A DNA stretch of 64,000 nt from Bog-473 sp963730395 (GTDB lineage Bacteria; Actinomycetota; Acidimicrobiia; Acidimicrobiales; RAAP-2): positions 62,001 to 126,000 of the forward strand of contig CAVSSK010000003.1 in the NCBI GenBank assembly GCA_963730395.1. The letters are read 5' to 3'. Every line of letters starts with the position of its first letter. Position 1 is the stretch's first letter. The position numbers and the translations under genes are program-made. Below the pieces are notes generated by a model. That model worked only from the letters and a program-made list of their open reading frames with translations. It made no database searches and was not told the origin of the DNA. Shown here in pieces: positions 35,564 to 43,534 of this stretch.

Positions 35564-36372
35564 CGCCCGCCGCGGTTCCCACCCTGGCGGTGTGGAAGTT
35601 CGCCTCCTGTGACGGGTGCCAGCTCAGCCTGCTCGACTGTGAGGACGAGCTGCTCGCCCTCGCGGGTGCGGTGCGGATCGCCCACTTCACCGAGATGACC
35701 CGTGCCCACGTCGAGGGGCCCTATGACATCTCCTTGGTGGAGGGCTCGATCACGACCGAGGAAGACGCCGAGCGGATTCGAGCGGTCCGCGCCGCCTCAC
35801 GCCGGTTGATCACGATCGGTGCGTGTGCGACGTCGGGCGGTGTCCAGGCGCTGCGGAACCTGGCTGAAGAGGGTGAGTTCGTCAACGCGGTCTACGCCCA
35901 CCCCGAGTACGTGTCGTCGCTCTCGACGTCGACGCCCATCTCCGCCCACGTGCGGGTCGATTTCGAGCTCAACGGCTGTCCAATCGATCGACACCAGCTG
36001 CTCGAGGTCATCACGGCCTCGCTGGTCGGTCGGCGCCCGGTCATCCCCGACCACACGGTGTGCCAGGAGTGCAAGGGCCGGGGCACCGTGTGTGTCCTCG
36101 TGGCCCACGGGACGCCGTGCCTCGGGCCGGTCACCCGGGCTGGCTGCGGTGCCCTGTGCCCGTCGGTCGGCCGCGGTTGCTACGGGTGCTTCGGGCCCGT
36201 CGGCGGCGCGAACACGGGGGCCTTGGCCGAGCACCTCTTGGCGCAGGGCATGGCTCCCGCGGACGCGTCGCGCCTCTTCTCCACCTTCTACTCGGGCAAC
36301 GAGGTGTTCGGCCGCCAAGCGGTGACATTGCGCGCCCGCGCCGGCTCCCCTCCGCCGGAGCGCAGGCCGTGA
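35560..36372 (+). CDS. hydD: Group 3b [NiFe] hydrogenase small subunit
   Basis: Small (delta) subunit of about 270 residues without a Tat signal, so the enzyme is cytoplasmic. Proximal-cluster cysteines begin in WKFASCDGCQLSLLDCEDEL (C17, C20), then TIGACATSGGVQALRNLA, and later VCQECKGRGTVCVL, CLGPVTRAGCGALCPSVGRG and CYGCFGPVGGANTG for the other clusters. Start GTG 35560 overlaps the hydG stop; the stop overlaps the large subunit start. Confidence 0.93.
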   Translation: MTPAAVPTLAVWKFASCDGCQLSLLDCEDELLALAGAVRIAHFTEMTRAHVEGPYDISLVEGSITTEEDAERIRAVRAASRRLITIGACATSGGVQALRNLAEEGEFVNAVYAHPEYVSSLSTSTPISAHVRVDFELNGCPIDRHQLLEVITASLVGRRPVIPDHTVCQECKGRGTVCVLVAHGTPCLGPVTRAGCGALCPSVGRGCYGCFGPVGGANTGALAEHLLAQGMAPADASRLFSTFYSGNEVFGRQAVTLRARAGSPPPERRP

Positions 36373-37673
36373 CGCCTCCGGATGAACGGCGCCGTACGGT
36401 CTCAGTCGAGGGACTGGCCCGCGTCGAGGGCGAGGGCTCGCTGCGGGTCGAGGTGCGCGACGGGCGCGTGGAGGACGTGGAGCTGCAGATCTTCGAGCCG
36501 CCCCGGTTCTTCGAGGCCTTCTTGCGGGGCCGACGGGCGACCGAGGCACCGGACCTCACTGCCCGCATCTGTGGCATCTGCCCGGTGGCGTACCAGATGA
36601 GCGCCTGTGCCGCGGTCGAGGATGCCCTGGGGATGGGCGTCGGGCGAGCCATCTCCGACTTGCGCCGACTTCTGTATTGCGGCGAATGGATGCAGAGCCA
36701 CTCCCTGCACGTCCACATGCTCCATGCCCCTGACTTTCTCGGCTGCCAGGACGCGGTGGAGATGGCACGAGAGCACCGACCCGCCTTCGAGCGGGGCCTC
36801 GCGCTGAAGAAGATGGGCAACCGCATCATGGAGACGGTCGGTGGGCGGGCCATCCACCCGGTCAACGTGAAGGTCGGTGGGTTCTACCGTGCTCCCAGCA
36901 AGGCAGAGGTAGGCACCCTGGCCGGCCCGCTCTCGGATGCCCTCGACGCGGCACTGGCCACGGTGGAGTGGGTCGCAGGGTTCGACTTCCCCGACGTGCA
37001 CGGTGACTACCGCTTCGTGGCTCTGCGTGAGCCCGGCCGCTACCCGCTCGAGTCGGGCCGCGTCGCCTCGTCGGATGGGCTGGACACCACCCCCGCCGGC
37101 TTCGCCGACCTCGTCGTCGAGGAGCACGTGGCCCGTTCGACTGCGTTGCAGGCCCGCATCGAGGACCGGCTCGAGTACCTCACCGGACCGCTGGCCCGCT
37201 ATGCCCTGAATTCGGCGGAGCTGCCGGACGTCGCGGCGGCGGCGGCGGCGCGGGCCGGCCTGGGCCCCACGTGCACCAATCCCTTCCAGAGCATCATCGT
37301 GCGAGCCGTCGAGATCGTGTTCGCCTGCCGCGAGGCGCTCGATCTCGTGGAGCGCTACGAAACGCCCGACCCTCCCCACGTCGCCGTCCCCGAAGGTGGC
37401 GGTGTCGGCACGGGCGCCACCGAGGCACCCCGGGGGCTCCTCTTCCATCGCTATGCCATCGATCCGGAGGGTTCCATCACGCAGGCGCAGATCGTGCCCC
37501 CGACCTCGCAGAACCAGATCACGATCGAGGCCGACATCCGCCGGACCGTCCAGGCCTCGCTCGACCTCGATGATGACGAACTCACCTGGCGCAGCGAGCA
37601 GGCGGTACGCAATCACGACCCCTGCATCTCATGCGCCACGCACTTTCTCGACGTCACGGTCACCCGCGCATGA
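36369..37673 (+). CDS. hydA: Group 3b [NiFe] hydrogenase large subunit
   Basis: Catalytic alpha subunit of 434 residues. N-terminal nickel-iron ligands C68 and C71 lie in ARICGICPVAYQMS; the C-terminal pair C419 and C422 in DPCISCATHFLDV. GGFYRAPSKAEV and LGPTCTNPFQSIIVRAVEIV are subgroup features. Nine residues follow the terminal His, a short tail for maturation. With HydB, HydG and HydD it forms the bidirectional NADP-linked enzyme that can oxidise H2 or dispose of electrons as H2 under low oxygen. Confidence 0.94.
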   Translation: MTPPDERRRTVSVEGLARVEGEGSLRVEVRDGRVEDVELQIFEPPRFFEAFLRGRRATEAPDLTARICGICPVAYQMSACAAVEDALGMGVGRAISDLRRLLYCGEWMQSHSLHVHMLHAPDFLGCQDAVEMAREHRPAFERGLALKKMGNRIMETVGGRAIHPVNVKVGGFYRAPSKAEVGTLAGPLSDALDAALATVEWVAGFDFPDVHGDYRFVALREPGRYPLESGRVASSDGLDTTPAGFADLVVEEHVARSTALQARIEDRLEYLTGPLARYALNSAELPDVAAAAAARAGLGPTCTNPFQSIIVRAVEIVFACREALDLVERYETPDPPHVAVPEGGGVGTGATEAPRGLLFHRYAIDPEGSITQAQIVPPTSQNQITIEADIRRTVQASLDLDDDELTWRSEQAVRNHDPCISCATHFLDVTVTRA

Positions 37674-38188
37674 GGACGGGTGGCGCCGGTCGAGTCGTGG
37701 TGGCGGCGGTCGGTTCACCGTTTCGCCGCGACGACGCCGCCGGCCCGGCGGTGCTGGACCGAGTCGTTGCCGAGCTCGGAGGCGTGGACGTGCTCGGCGC
37801 CCTGGCATCGCCGTGGCACTTGCTCGGGGCCTGGGACGGCGCCGATCTCGCCATCGTCGTCGACGCGGTCGCGGCCGGCGACGAGCCCGGGACCGTGCAT
37901 GTCGTCGAGGTGGACACGGCCTTCTCCGCGGCGGAGCGCGGCGGGGCAGCACCAAGGACGAGCAGCCACGGCGTCGGGGTGATCGAGGCGCTGCACATCG
38001 CCGTCGCGCTGGGAACGGCACCGGCCCGTGTCGTGCTCGTCGGCGTCGCGGGAGAGGACTTCGGCCCGGGTGCCGGTCTCACCCCGTCCGCGTCTCGTGC
38101 TGTCGAGCGAGCGGCCCGGGTCGTGGGCGAGCTCGCCGGCGTGGCTCCCGCACGGACGCCGGAGGGCGACGGGGCGCGGCGAACCTGA
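37670..38188 (+). CDS. Hydrogenase maturation protease
   Basis: HyaD/HycI-type endopeptidase of 172 residues that trims the large subunit after nickel insertion. N-terminal VVVAAVGSPFRRDDAAGPAV has the conserved Asp, LAIVVDAVAAG the second acidic ligand, and SSHGVGVIEALHIAVALG the histidine. Compared with the usual GNxLxxDDGxG motif it reads GSPFRRDDAAG. Start ATG 37670 overlaps the hydA stop (ATGA). It is the last gene of the coupled hydrogenase set. Confidence 0.88.
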   Translation: MRTGGAGRVVVAAVGSPFRRDDAAGPAVLDRVVAELGGVDVLGALASPWHLLGAWDGADLAIVVDAVAAGDEPGTVHVVEVDTAFSAAERGGAAPRTSSHGVGVIEALHIAVALGTAPARVVLVGVAGEDFGPGAGLTPSASRAVERAARVVGELAGVAPARTPEGDGARRT

Positions 38189-38263
38189 CCAACGGTAGAA
38201 GGGTCGAGCGAGTCCACGAAGGTGGGTACGAGAGAAGCTGAGAGAGGCACCGAGGAGGTGGTC

Positions 38264-39586
38264 ATGAGTTTCCGCGATCGGACCGATGCCGGTCGTCAAC
38301 TCGCCGCGGTGCTGCAGCGGGCCGGCTTCGGGGGGGAACATGCGATCGTGCTCGGACTTCCACGCGGCGGCGTGCCGGTTGCATTCGAGGTCGCTCGGGC
38401 CCTTCGTCTGCCGCTGGACGTGATCGTGGTGCGGAAATTGGGCGTCCCTTTCCAGCCCGAACTGGCAATGGGGGCGATCGGGGAGGGTGGAGTCCGGGTG
38501 GAGAACCAGGAAGTCATCCATTCCTCCGCGCTCCTTGCGCTCGACATCGAAGCGGTCGAGCGCCACGAGCGCCTCGAGCTCGAGCGCCGCGCCCGCCAGT
38601 ACAGGGGCGATCGGCCCCGCATGGACCTCACCGATCGCGATGCGGTCATCGTCGACGACGGCATCGCCACCGGATCGACGGCCCGCGCGGCCTGTCAAGT
38701 GGCCCGGGCCCACGGTGCGACGCGCGTCGTGCTCGCGGTGCCTGTTGCCTCACGCGCCGCTCTCGCCTCGCTCCGCGAAGTGTGCGACGAGGTGTTCTGT
38801 GTCGAGGTCCCCGAGCCGTTCTATGCAGTCGGCGAGTGGTACCGGGACTTCTCGCAGACCACCGACGACCAGGTCGTCGATCTGCTGCGCCGAGCCGCCG
38901 GCGAAGACGGCGGCGGAAGGGGCGGCGACCCGCCCCGCAGTGGGGAAGAGGCCCGCGACGAGGAGGTCGAGGTCCCCTCCGGCGACCTGGGCCTGATCGG
39001 GCGTCTGACCATCCCGGCTGCCCCGCTCGGAACGGTGGTCTTCGCCCACGGGAGCGGCAGCAGCCGGCACAGCCCCCGCAACCGCTACGTGGCGGGGGTC
39101 CTCAACGACGCCGGCCTCGCCACGTTGCTCGTCGACCTGTTGACGGTGGAGGAGGAGATGGACCGCTCTCACGTCTTCGACGTCCGCCTCTTGGCCGAGC
39201 GGCTGGGCGACGCCGCCCGGTGGACGAGCGCCCAACCCGAGGTGCCGTCGTCGGGGGTCGGCTTCTTCGGCGCCAGCACCGGTGCCGCCGCAGCGCTCCG
39301 GGCCGCCGCCCAACCGGACTGCCGTGTCTCGGCCATCGTCTCCCGGGGCGGGAGGCCCGATCTGGCGGCCCCACTGCTCTCGGCGGTGACGGCGCCCACA
39401 TTGCTGATCGTTGGCGGGCGCGACGAGGACGTGCTCGCCCTGAACCGCCGGGCCCAGGCCGAACTGCGCTGCGAGAGCCTCCTCACCGTCGTGCCCGATG
39501 CCACGCACCTCTTCGAAGAGCCCGGCGCACTGGAGATCGTCGCCGGGCTGGCACGAGACTGGTTCCTGGAGAAGATGGGATCGTAG
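38264..39586 (+). CDS. Phosphoribosyltransferase-dienelactone hydrolase fusion
   Basis: Two-domain protein of 440 residues. Residues 1-210 are a type I PRTase: LGLPRGGVPVAFEVARAL, VVRKLGVPFQPELAMGAIGE and the PRPP loop AVIVDDGIATGSTARAA. Residues about 240-440 are an alpha/beta hydrolase of the dienelactone hydrolase kind: VVFAHGSGSSRHSPRN, nucleophile elbow GFFGASTGAAAAL (Ser), Asp in LLIVGGRDEDVL and His in PDATHLFEEPGAL. GAGGAGGTGG precedes the ATG. It lies 75 bases after the protease gene. Mycobacterial Rv0571c has the same architecture and is DosR-regulated (from memory). Confidence 0.9.
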   Translation: MSFRDRTDAGRQLAAVLQRAGFGGEHAIVLGLPRGGVPVAFEVARALRLPLDVIVVRKLGVPFQPELAMGAIGEGGVRVENQEVIHSSALLALDIEAVERHERLELERRARQYRGDRPRMDLTDRDAVIVDDGIATGSTARAACQVARAHGATRVVLAVPVASRAALASLREVCDEVFCVEVPEPFYAVGEWYRDFSQTTDDQVVDLLRRAAGEDGGGRGGDPPRSGEEARDEEVEVPSGDLGLIGRLTIPAAPLGTVVFAHGSGSSRHSPRNRYVAGVLNDAGLATLLVDLLTVEEEMDRSHVFDVRLLAERLGDAARWTSAQPEVPSSGVGFFGASTGAAAALRAAAQPDCRVSAIVSRGGRPDLAAPLLSAVTAPTLLIVGGRDEDVLALNRRAQAELRCESLLTVVPDATHLFEEPGALEIVAGLARDWFLEKMGS

Positions 39587-39625
39587 GTGTGACCAGCAGA
39601 TGGCGCTCTCCCGGTGTCCCACGAC

Positions 39626-39642
39626 GGGGATCGAACGCCCTG
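39626..39642 (+). promoter_or_regulatory. DosR-like box upstream of the MFS gene (site 1)
   Basis: GGGGATCGAACGCCCTG, 12 of 13 constrained positions (C6 replaced by T), 93 bases ahead of the MFS ATG. Confidence 0.55.
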
Positions 39643-39656
39643 GTTCAATGGTCCCG
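39640..39656 (-). promoter_or_regulatory. DosR-like box upstream of the MFS gene (site 2)
   Basis: Minus strand CGGGACCATTGAACCAG, sharing GGGACC and the N4 spacing, 79 bases ahead of the MFS ATG and overlapping site 1 by three bases. Confidence 0.4.
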
Positions 39657-39735
39657 TGAGGGGATGAGCCGCGAGCGCTCGATGCACACCGTGGACCGAC
39701 CTCATCACTTCCCACACCGAACTGACAGCGCGTAG

Positions 39736-41037
39736 ATGTCGTCGCTTCTGCCTGACGATTCCAAGGACGCGATCGATCGACTGCATCTCCATCGCTGGTC
39801 GGATCGGGCCATCGTGGCGATCGCCATCACGGCGTTGGCATCCGGCTTCGGGCAGTTCGGCGTCGTCGCCGCGCTCGGGGACGTCTCCACCCAGCTCGGG
39901 CACGTGGGACCCGGTGCGACCATCGCCGACAAGGTGGGTCTGTCCGGAACCAGCCTCGGGATCGGCCTGGCCGTCATCCGCCTGGCGTCGTTGGGCAGCC
40001 TGCCGCTCATCGGCTTCGCCGACCGTTTCGGCCGCCGGCGCATGATCCTGGCGGTGACGACGGTGGGACTGGCGCTCACCGTGGTCAGCGCAACCAGCCC
40101 GACCTACTGGTGGTTCGTGGCGATCTTCGCTTTTGGGCGCCCGCTCCTGAGCGCCACCAATGCGCTGGCCGGGTTGATGGCGGCGGAGGAGACGGGTTCG
40201 CGCGACCGCGCGTCGGCCGTGGCGCTCGTGGCGGCGGGGTACGGCGTGGGCGCCGGCCTCTCGGCGATCGTTCACAGCCTGGCGTCCGGGGCACTGGGCT
40301 TCCGGGGGATCTTCGCACTGGCGATCGTCCCGCTCGTCGTCGTCCTCCTGGTGCGCGGCTGGGTGGAGGAGCCCAGTCGGTTCATGGTGGCGGAGGCCGC
40401 GGCCGACCATCCCACGCCCGTTCTCGGTGCGATCGGCCCTCGCTACCGTGCCCGGGTGCTCGTCCTGGCTCTCATTGCCTGCGCGATCTCCGTCATCACG
40501 GGCCCGGCCAACAGCTTCGTGTTCCTGTTCGCCCAGGACGTCGTGCACCAAGCCGGATACGTGAGCGCCCTGATGGTCGCCGCGGCCGGTGTCGCCGGGC
40601 TGGTCGGGCTGCTCTGTGGGCGATGGCTGGCGGACACCGTCGGCCGCCGACCGACAGGTGCATGTGCCATGGTGGCCGTCGCGTGCAGCGGTGCCCTCCT
40701 GTACTCCGGGTCGCGCCCGGCTCTCGTGGCCGGCTACATCCTCGGCGTGCTCAGCGGGTCGGTGCTGGCGCCGGCCGTGGGATCTCTGCTCACCGAGCTG
40801 TTCCCGACCTCGGTGCGGGCATCGGCCACCGGGTGGTGGGTCACGGCCGGCGTCGTCGGCGCGGTCGGTGGACTCGTGGCCTTCGGAGCGGTGGCCGACG
40901 TGGGGAACCGGTTCGCCGCCGCGGCTGACTTCACGTTCCTCCCCGCCGCCGGTGCGGCCGGGCTCTTTTGGCTTCTCCCCGAGACGAGGGGTCGCGAGCC
41001 CGAGTCGCTCTGGCCCGCCGAGGACGTTCAGCCGTAG
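39736..41037 (+). CDS. MFS transporter
   Basis: Twelve-helix secondary transporter of 433 residues. The loop 2-3 motif is GFADRFGRRRMILAV and the matching second-half motif is GRWLADTVGRRPTG; LTELFPTSVRASATGW resembles sugar/acid-symporter-type members near helix 10-11. ATG at 39736 is the first possible start; the 5' part is soluble and basic. The substrate is unknown. Two DosR-like boxes upstream suggest co-induction with the pyruvate and H2 genes; organic-acid export is a guess. The end overlaps the next, convergent gene. Confidence 0.85.
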   Translation: MSSLLPDDSKDAIDRLHLHRWSDRAIVAIAITALASGFGQFGVVAALGDVSTQLGHVGPGATIADKVGLSGTSLGIGLAVIRLASLGSLPLIGFADRFGRRRMILAVTTVGLALTVVSATSPTYWWFVAIFAFGRPLLSATNALAGLMAAEETGSRDRASAVALVAAGYGVGAGLSAIVHSLASGALGFRGIFALAIVPLVVVLLVRGWVEEPSRFMVAEAAADHPTPVLGAIGPRYRARVLVLALIACAISVITGPANSFVFLFAQDVVHQAGYVSALMVAAAGVAGLVGLLCGRWLADTVGRRPTGACAMVAVACSGALLYSGSRPALVAGYILGVLSGSVLAPAVGSLLTELFPTSVRASATGWWVTAGVVGAVGGLVAFGAVADVGNRFAAAADFTFLPAAGAAGLFWLLPETRGREPESLWPAEDVQP

Positions 41038-41741
41038 GTGAAGGTCACCGCATTGGAGGTGCCGCTGGCCGTGGTGATCGTCACCTGAGCTGACGGAGAA
41101 CCGGTCGACGGCGGGACCGTGACGGTGCAGGTGTTCTGTGCGGGGCAGCTCGTGGAGGCCACCTGTCCGTTGAAGGTGGCCACGATGTGGCCGTTCGAGC
41201 TCAGGAAGTTCGAACCGGCGACCTGGACGGACTCGCCGGCAGCGCCGCTCGAGGGGCTGAGCGCGGAGATCACCGGCGCGGCGCCGGGGGTCGCCGGTGG
41301 TGCCGCGCTCGGCGTCGTGCTGTTCGACGAAGGGGGTGTTGCGGCGGGAGACCCCCCGCCCGACGTGGACGGATGGTGTGCCGGGTGCGAACCGCCGGCG
41401 TGGCTCGGCGTCGTGACCGCCGAAGAGGTGGTCGCCGCACGTGGGGAACCGTTGCCATGGGCGAGCGAGACGGCGAGACCGATTGTGGTGGCGGCGAGCA
41501 GCACCGCGACGACCGCGACGGCTGCGACGAGCCAGCGATCGAGCTCTCGGGCGCCCCCGGGGCTCGCGGCGGGAGAATGGGTGCGAGCAGGAGACTCGGT
41601 TGAGCGGGGCTGAGGTGGGGGAGGGGGCCGAGAGGCACTACCGGCCGCTTCCCGGGCGCGCCGAACCGCGCTCTCCATCGCACCGAGTGCACGCGTGCTC
41701 GGTGCGCCCTGGGGCGGTTCTGCCCCCTGCCCGTCCGTCAT
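41028..41741 (-). CDS. Single-pass membrane protein with extracellular IPT/TIG domain
   Basis: About 237 residues. A cytoplasmic Pro/Ala-rich N-terminus, one helix (WLVAAVAVVAVLLAATTIGL), a Ser/Thr/Pro/His linker, then an immunoglobulin-like IPT domain: ISALSPSSGAAGESVQVAGS, FNGQVASTSCPAQNTCTVTV and a TSNAVTFTYG ending. The Cys pair probably forms a disulfide outside the cell. ATG at 41741 starts MTDGQGAEPPQ. A surface binding role is likely; no enzymatic domain is seen. Confidence 0.78.
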   Translation of the reverse strand: MTDGQGAEPPQGAPSTRALGAMESAVRRAREAAGSASRPPPPPQPRSTESPARTHSPAASPGGARELDRWLVAAVAVVAVLLAATTIGLAVSLAHGNGSPRAATTSSAVTTPSHAGGSHPAHHPSTSGGGSPAATPPSSNSTTPSAAPPATPGAAPVISALSPSSGAAGESVQVAGSNFLSSNGHIVATFNGQVASTSCPAQNTCTVTVPPSTGSPSAQVTITTASGTSNAVTFTYG

Positions 41742-41860
41742 CCGATGTTCCCCATGAAGTATTTCCCCCGAACGGCGCCGCTCATGCCTTCGGCGCCCCA
41801 CGGTCCTCACCTACGTGTCCTGCCTGGCGAAGGATGCCATTTCGTGCGACCCTGAACACC

Positions 41861-42934
41861 GTGTCCTCCCGCCGCCAAATCGTCGTGTGCGAGGGCGACG
41901 AGACCGGTCAGGAGCTGCTCGAGGAGGCACTGCGGGTCCTCGCTCCCGACGTGCTCGGTTTCGACCTCGAGTTGGTCCGGTTCGATCTGTCCCTCGAGAA
42001 CCGCCGTGCCACGGCGAATGCGGTGGTCCGCGAGGCCGCGGCGGCCATGCGTGAGACGGGCTTGGGGCTCAAGGCGGCCACGATCACCCCTGAGACGACC
42101 GGCGACGTTGGCAGCCCCAATCGCATCTTGCGGGAGGGCATCGGCGGATCCGTCATCGTACGGACCGGACGAAGGATCCCTGGTGTCGCCCCACTCGCCC
42201 CGGTCGTGCACCCGATCGTCGTCGTCCGCATGGCGGTGGGCGACGCCTACGGGGCGGACGAGCGTCGGACGGGAGTTCCTGGCAGTGCAGGCGAGCAGGC
42301 CTGGCGAACCGAGCACATCGACCGCTCGGTGTGTCGTTCCGTGGCGGAGTTCTCGTTCCGCACTGCGTCGCAGTTGGGTGCGTGGGTGTACGGCGGCCCG
42401 AAGTGGACCGTGTCGACCGTCTACGAGGGGATGCTAAAGGAGGAGATGGACAGCGCCGCTGGACGGTATCCTGAAGTGCCGTATCGTCCGACACTGATCG
42501 ACGCCGCCTATGCCGGTCTCATCACCGAGTCGAGCGGCCGCCCGCTCGTCATCCCAGCCCTCAATCGCGACGGCGACTGCCTCTCGGACCTCGTGCTGGC
42601 CCTTTTCGGCTCCATCGCCGGTGCCGAGTCGGTGCTGCTCGCGCTCGATGACGAGATGCATCCCTTGGTTGCTATGGCGGAGGCCCCCCACGGCACGGCG
42701 CCCTCGCTGATGGGGAAGAACGTCGCCAATCCGATGGCGATGCTGCTGGCATGCGCGGCCGTGCTGGACCATGCGGCACAGGGCGACCCCGAGGTAGCCC
42801 GGTCGTCCGCCGCTATCCGTCGAGCCACACTCGGTGCGGCGGGCGACGGGATCCGCACCTTCGATCTCGGCGGCGAGGCCTCGACGTCGGAGGTGGTCGA
42901 CGAAGTCGTGGGCCGAGTGCGCAACGAGCGCTGA
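41861..42934 (+). CDS. Isocitrate/isopropylmalate dehydrogenase family protein
   Basis: Beta-decarboxylating dehydrogenase-like protein of about 357 residues. Start is GTG 41861 or ATG 41834; neither has a clear ribosome site. RQIVVCEGDETGQELLEEAL, ITPETTGDVGSPNRILREGI, and EAPHGTAPSLMGKNVANPMA are the recognisable blocks, the last being the adenine-binding region. The region around the usual SxxLR-type arginines and the metal-binding aspartates is diverged (DCLSDLVLALFGSIAGA), so substrate could be isocitrate or a related malate. Divergent from the IPT-domain gene. Confidence 0.82.
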   Translation: MSSRRQIVVCEGDETGQELLEEALRVLAPDVLGFDLELVRFDLSLENRRATANAVVREAAAAMRETGLGLKAATITPETTGDVGSPNRILREGIGGSVIVRTGRRIPGVAPLAPVVHPIVVVRMAVGDAYGADERRTGVPGSAGEQAWRTEHIDRSVCRSVAEFSFRTASQLGAWVYGGPKWTVSTVYEGMLKEEMDSAAGRYPEVPYRPTLIDAAYAGLITESSGRPLVIPALNRDGDCLSDLVLALFGSIAGAESVLLALDDEMHPLVAMAEAPHGTAPSLMGKNVANPMAMLLACAAVLDHAAQGDPEVARSSAAIRRATLGAAGDGIRTFDLGGEASTSEVVDEVVGRVRNER

Positions 42935-43119
42935 ACGAGCAACCGGGTCAGGGGTTTGCGACCCCCACGTTTGGGGCATCACATGAGTCTGTAGCGCCCA
43001 ACCTGGCCAGGGGGCTGGCGCCCTGAACTTGCTCCTCGGGAGCCGCAGGCGGTGTACGTCTCGACCGTGACGGCCTTCGTCCGCTGCCGGGGCCTCGTCA
43101 GGGCTCGACCGCCCGCTCC
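42935..43119. other. Non-coding gap
   Basis: Between the dehydrogenase stop and the remnant gene. A small CCCCA-CGTT-TGGGG hairpin lies about 30 bases after the stop and might terminate the plus-strand transcript, but there is no U-tract. No other feature seen. Confidence 0.4.
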
Positions 43120-43330
43120 CTAGGCCTTGCTCATCTTCGAACGCCCCTCGATGCCCTTCCTTCGGGCCTCCCGGTAGAGCTGTTGCTTTGTGCGTCCGCC
43201 AGGGCCACGGTGCGAGCGGAGGCCACCACGGCACCCCGACGAGATGTCCTTCGTCGACGTCGAGCTGGATTGCCGGGTCCCATTTCCACCAGCGAACTCG
43301 AGTTGGCCGGAGCGCCGGCGTGTACCCGTC
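43120..43330 (-). pseudogene. Remnant of a Rho-N/'plasmid stabilization'-type small gene
   Basis: One minus-strand frame ending in TAG at 43122-43120 reads TSTKDISSGCRGGLRSHRGP followed by GGRTKQQLYREARRKGIEGR and SKMSKA. This matches the C-terminal half of actinobacterial small proteins with a Rho-N/SAP-like motif, which usually run on after MSKA (about QLERAVGR). The N-terminal half is not readable in any frame and the end is cut short, so I call it decayed. It lies downstream of the LigD polymerase gene on the same strand. Confidence 0.5.
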
Positions 43331-43534
43331 CTGTCACGAGATCACCGAAGCGTTCGTTCGTGGCGCTTTCGAATCATGGGCACTGACCTGCGCCGCACGA
43401 CCGAGCAACAACTCCTCCACAGCATTTCCTCCCATGTGGATTGTTGTGAACTCCATCGTCACTGCCAGCTACCACGTCTGTTTCAAGAGTGCCCTCTTTG
43501 GGTATTCAGCGGAATTCAGAAGTGTGTGGCGCGC
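43331..43534. other. Gap with no recognisable feature
   Basis: About 200 bases between the remnant gene and the polymerase stop. Composition is less GC-rich than the flanks (for example TTGTTGTGAACTCC). Nothing else is seen. Confidence 0.35.

Noticed and set aside
39615..39660. tRNA-like text (GATCGAAC / GGTTCAAT) before the MFS gene
   Set aside because: No stem pairing for a T-arm or acceptor could be made; the same bases fit the recurring DosR-like box instead.
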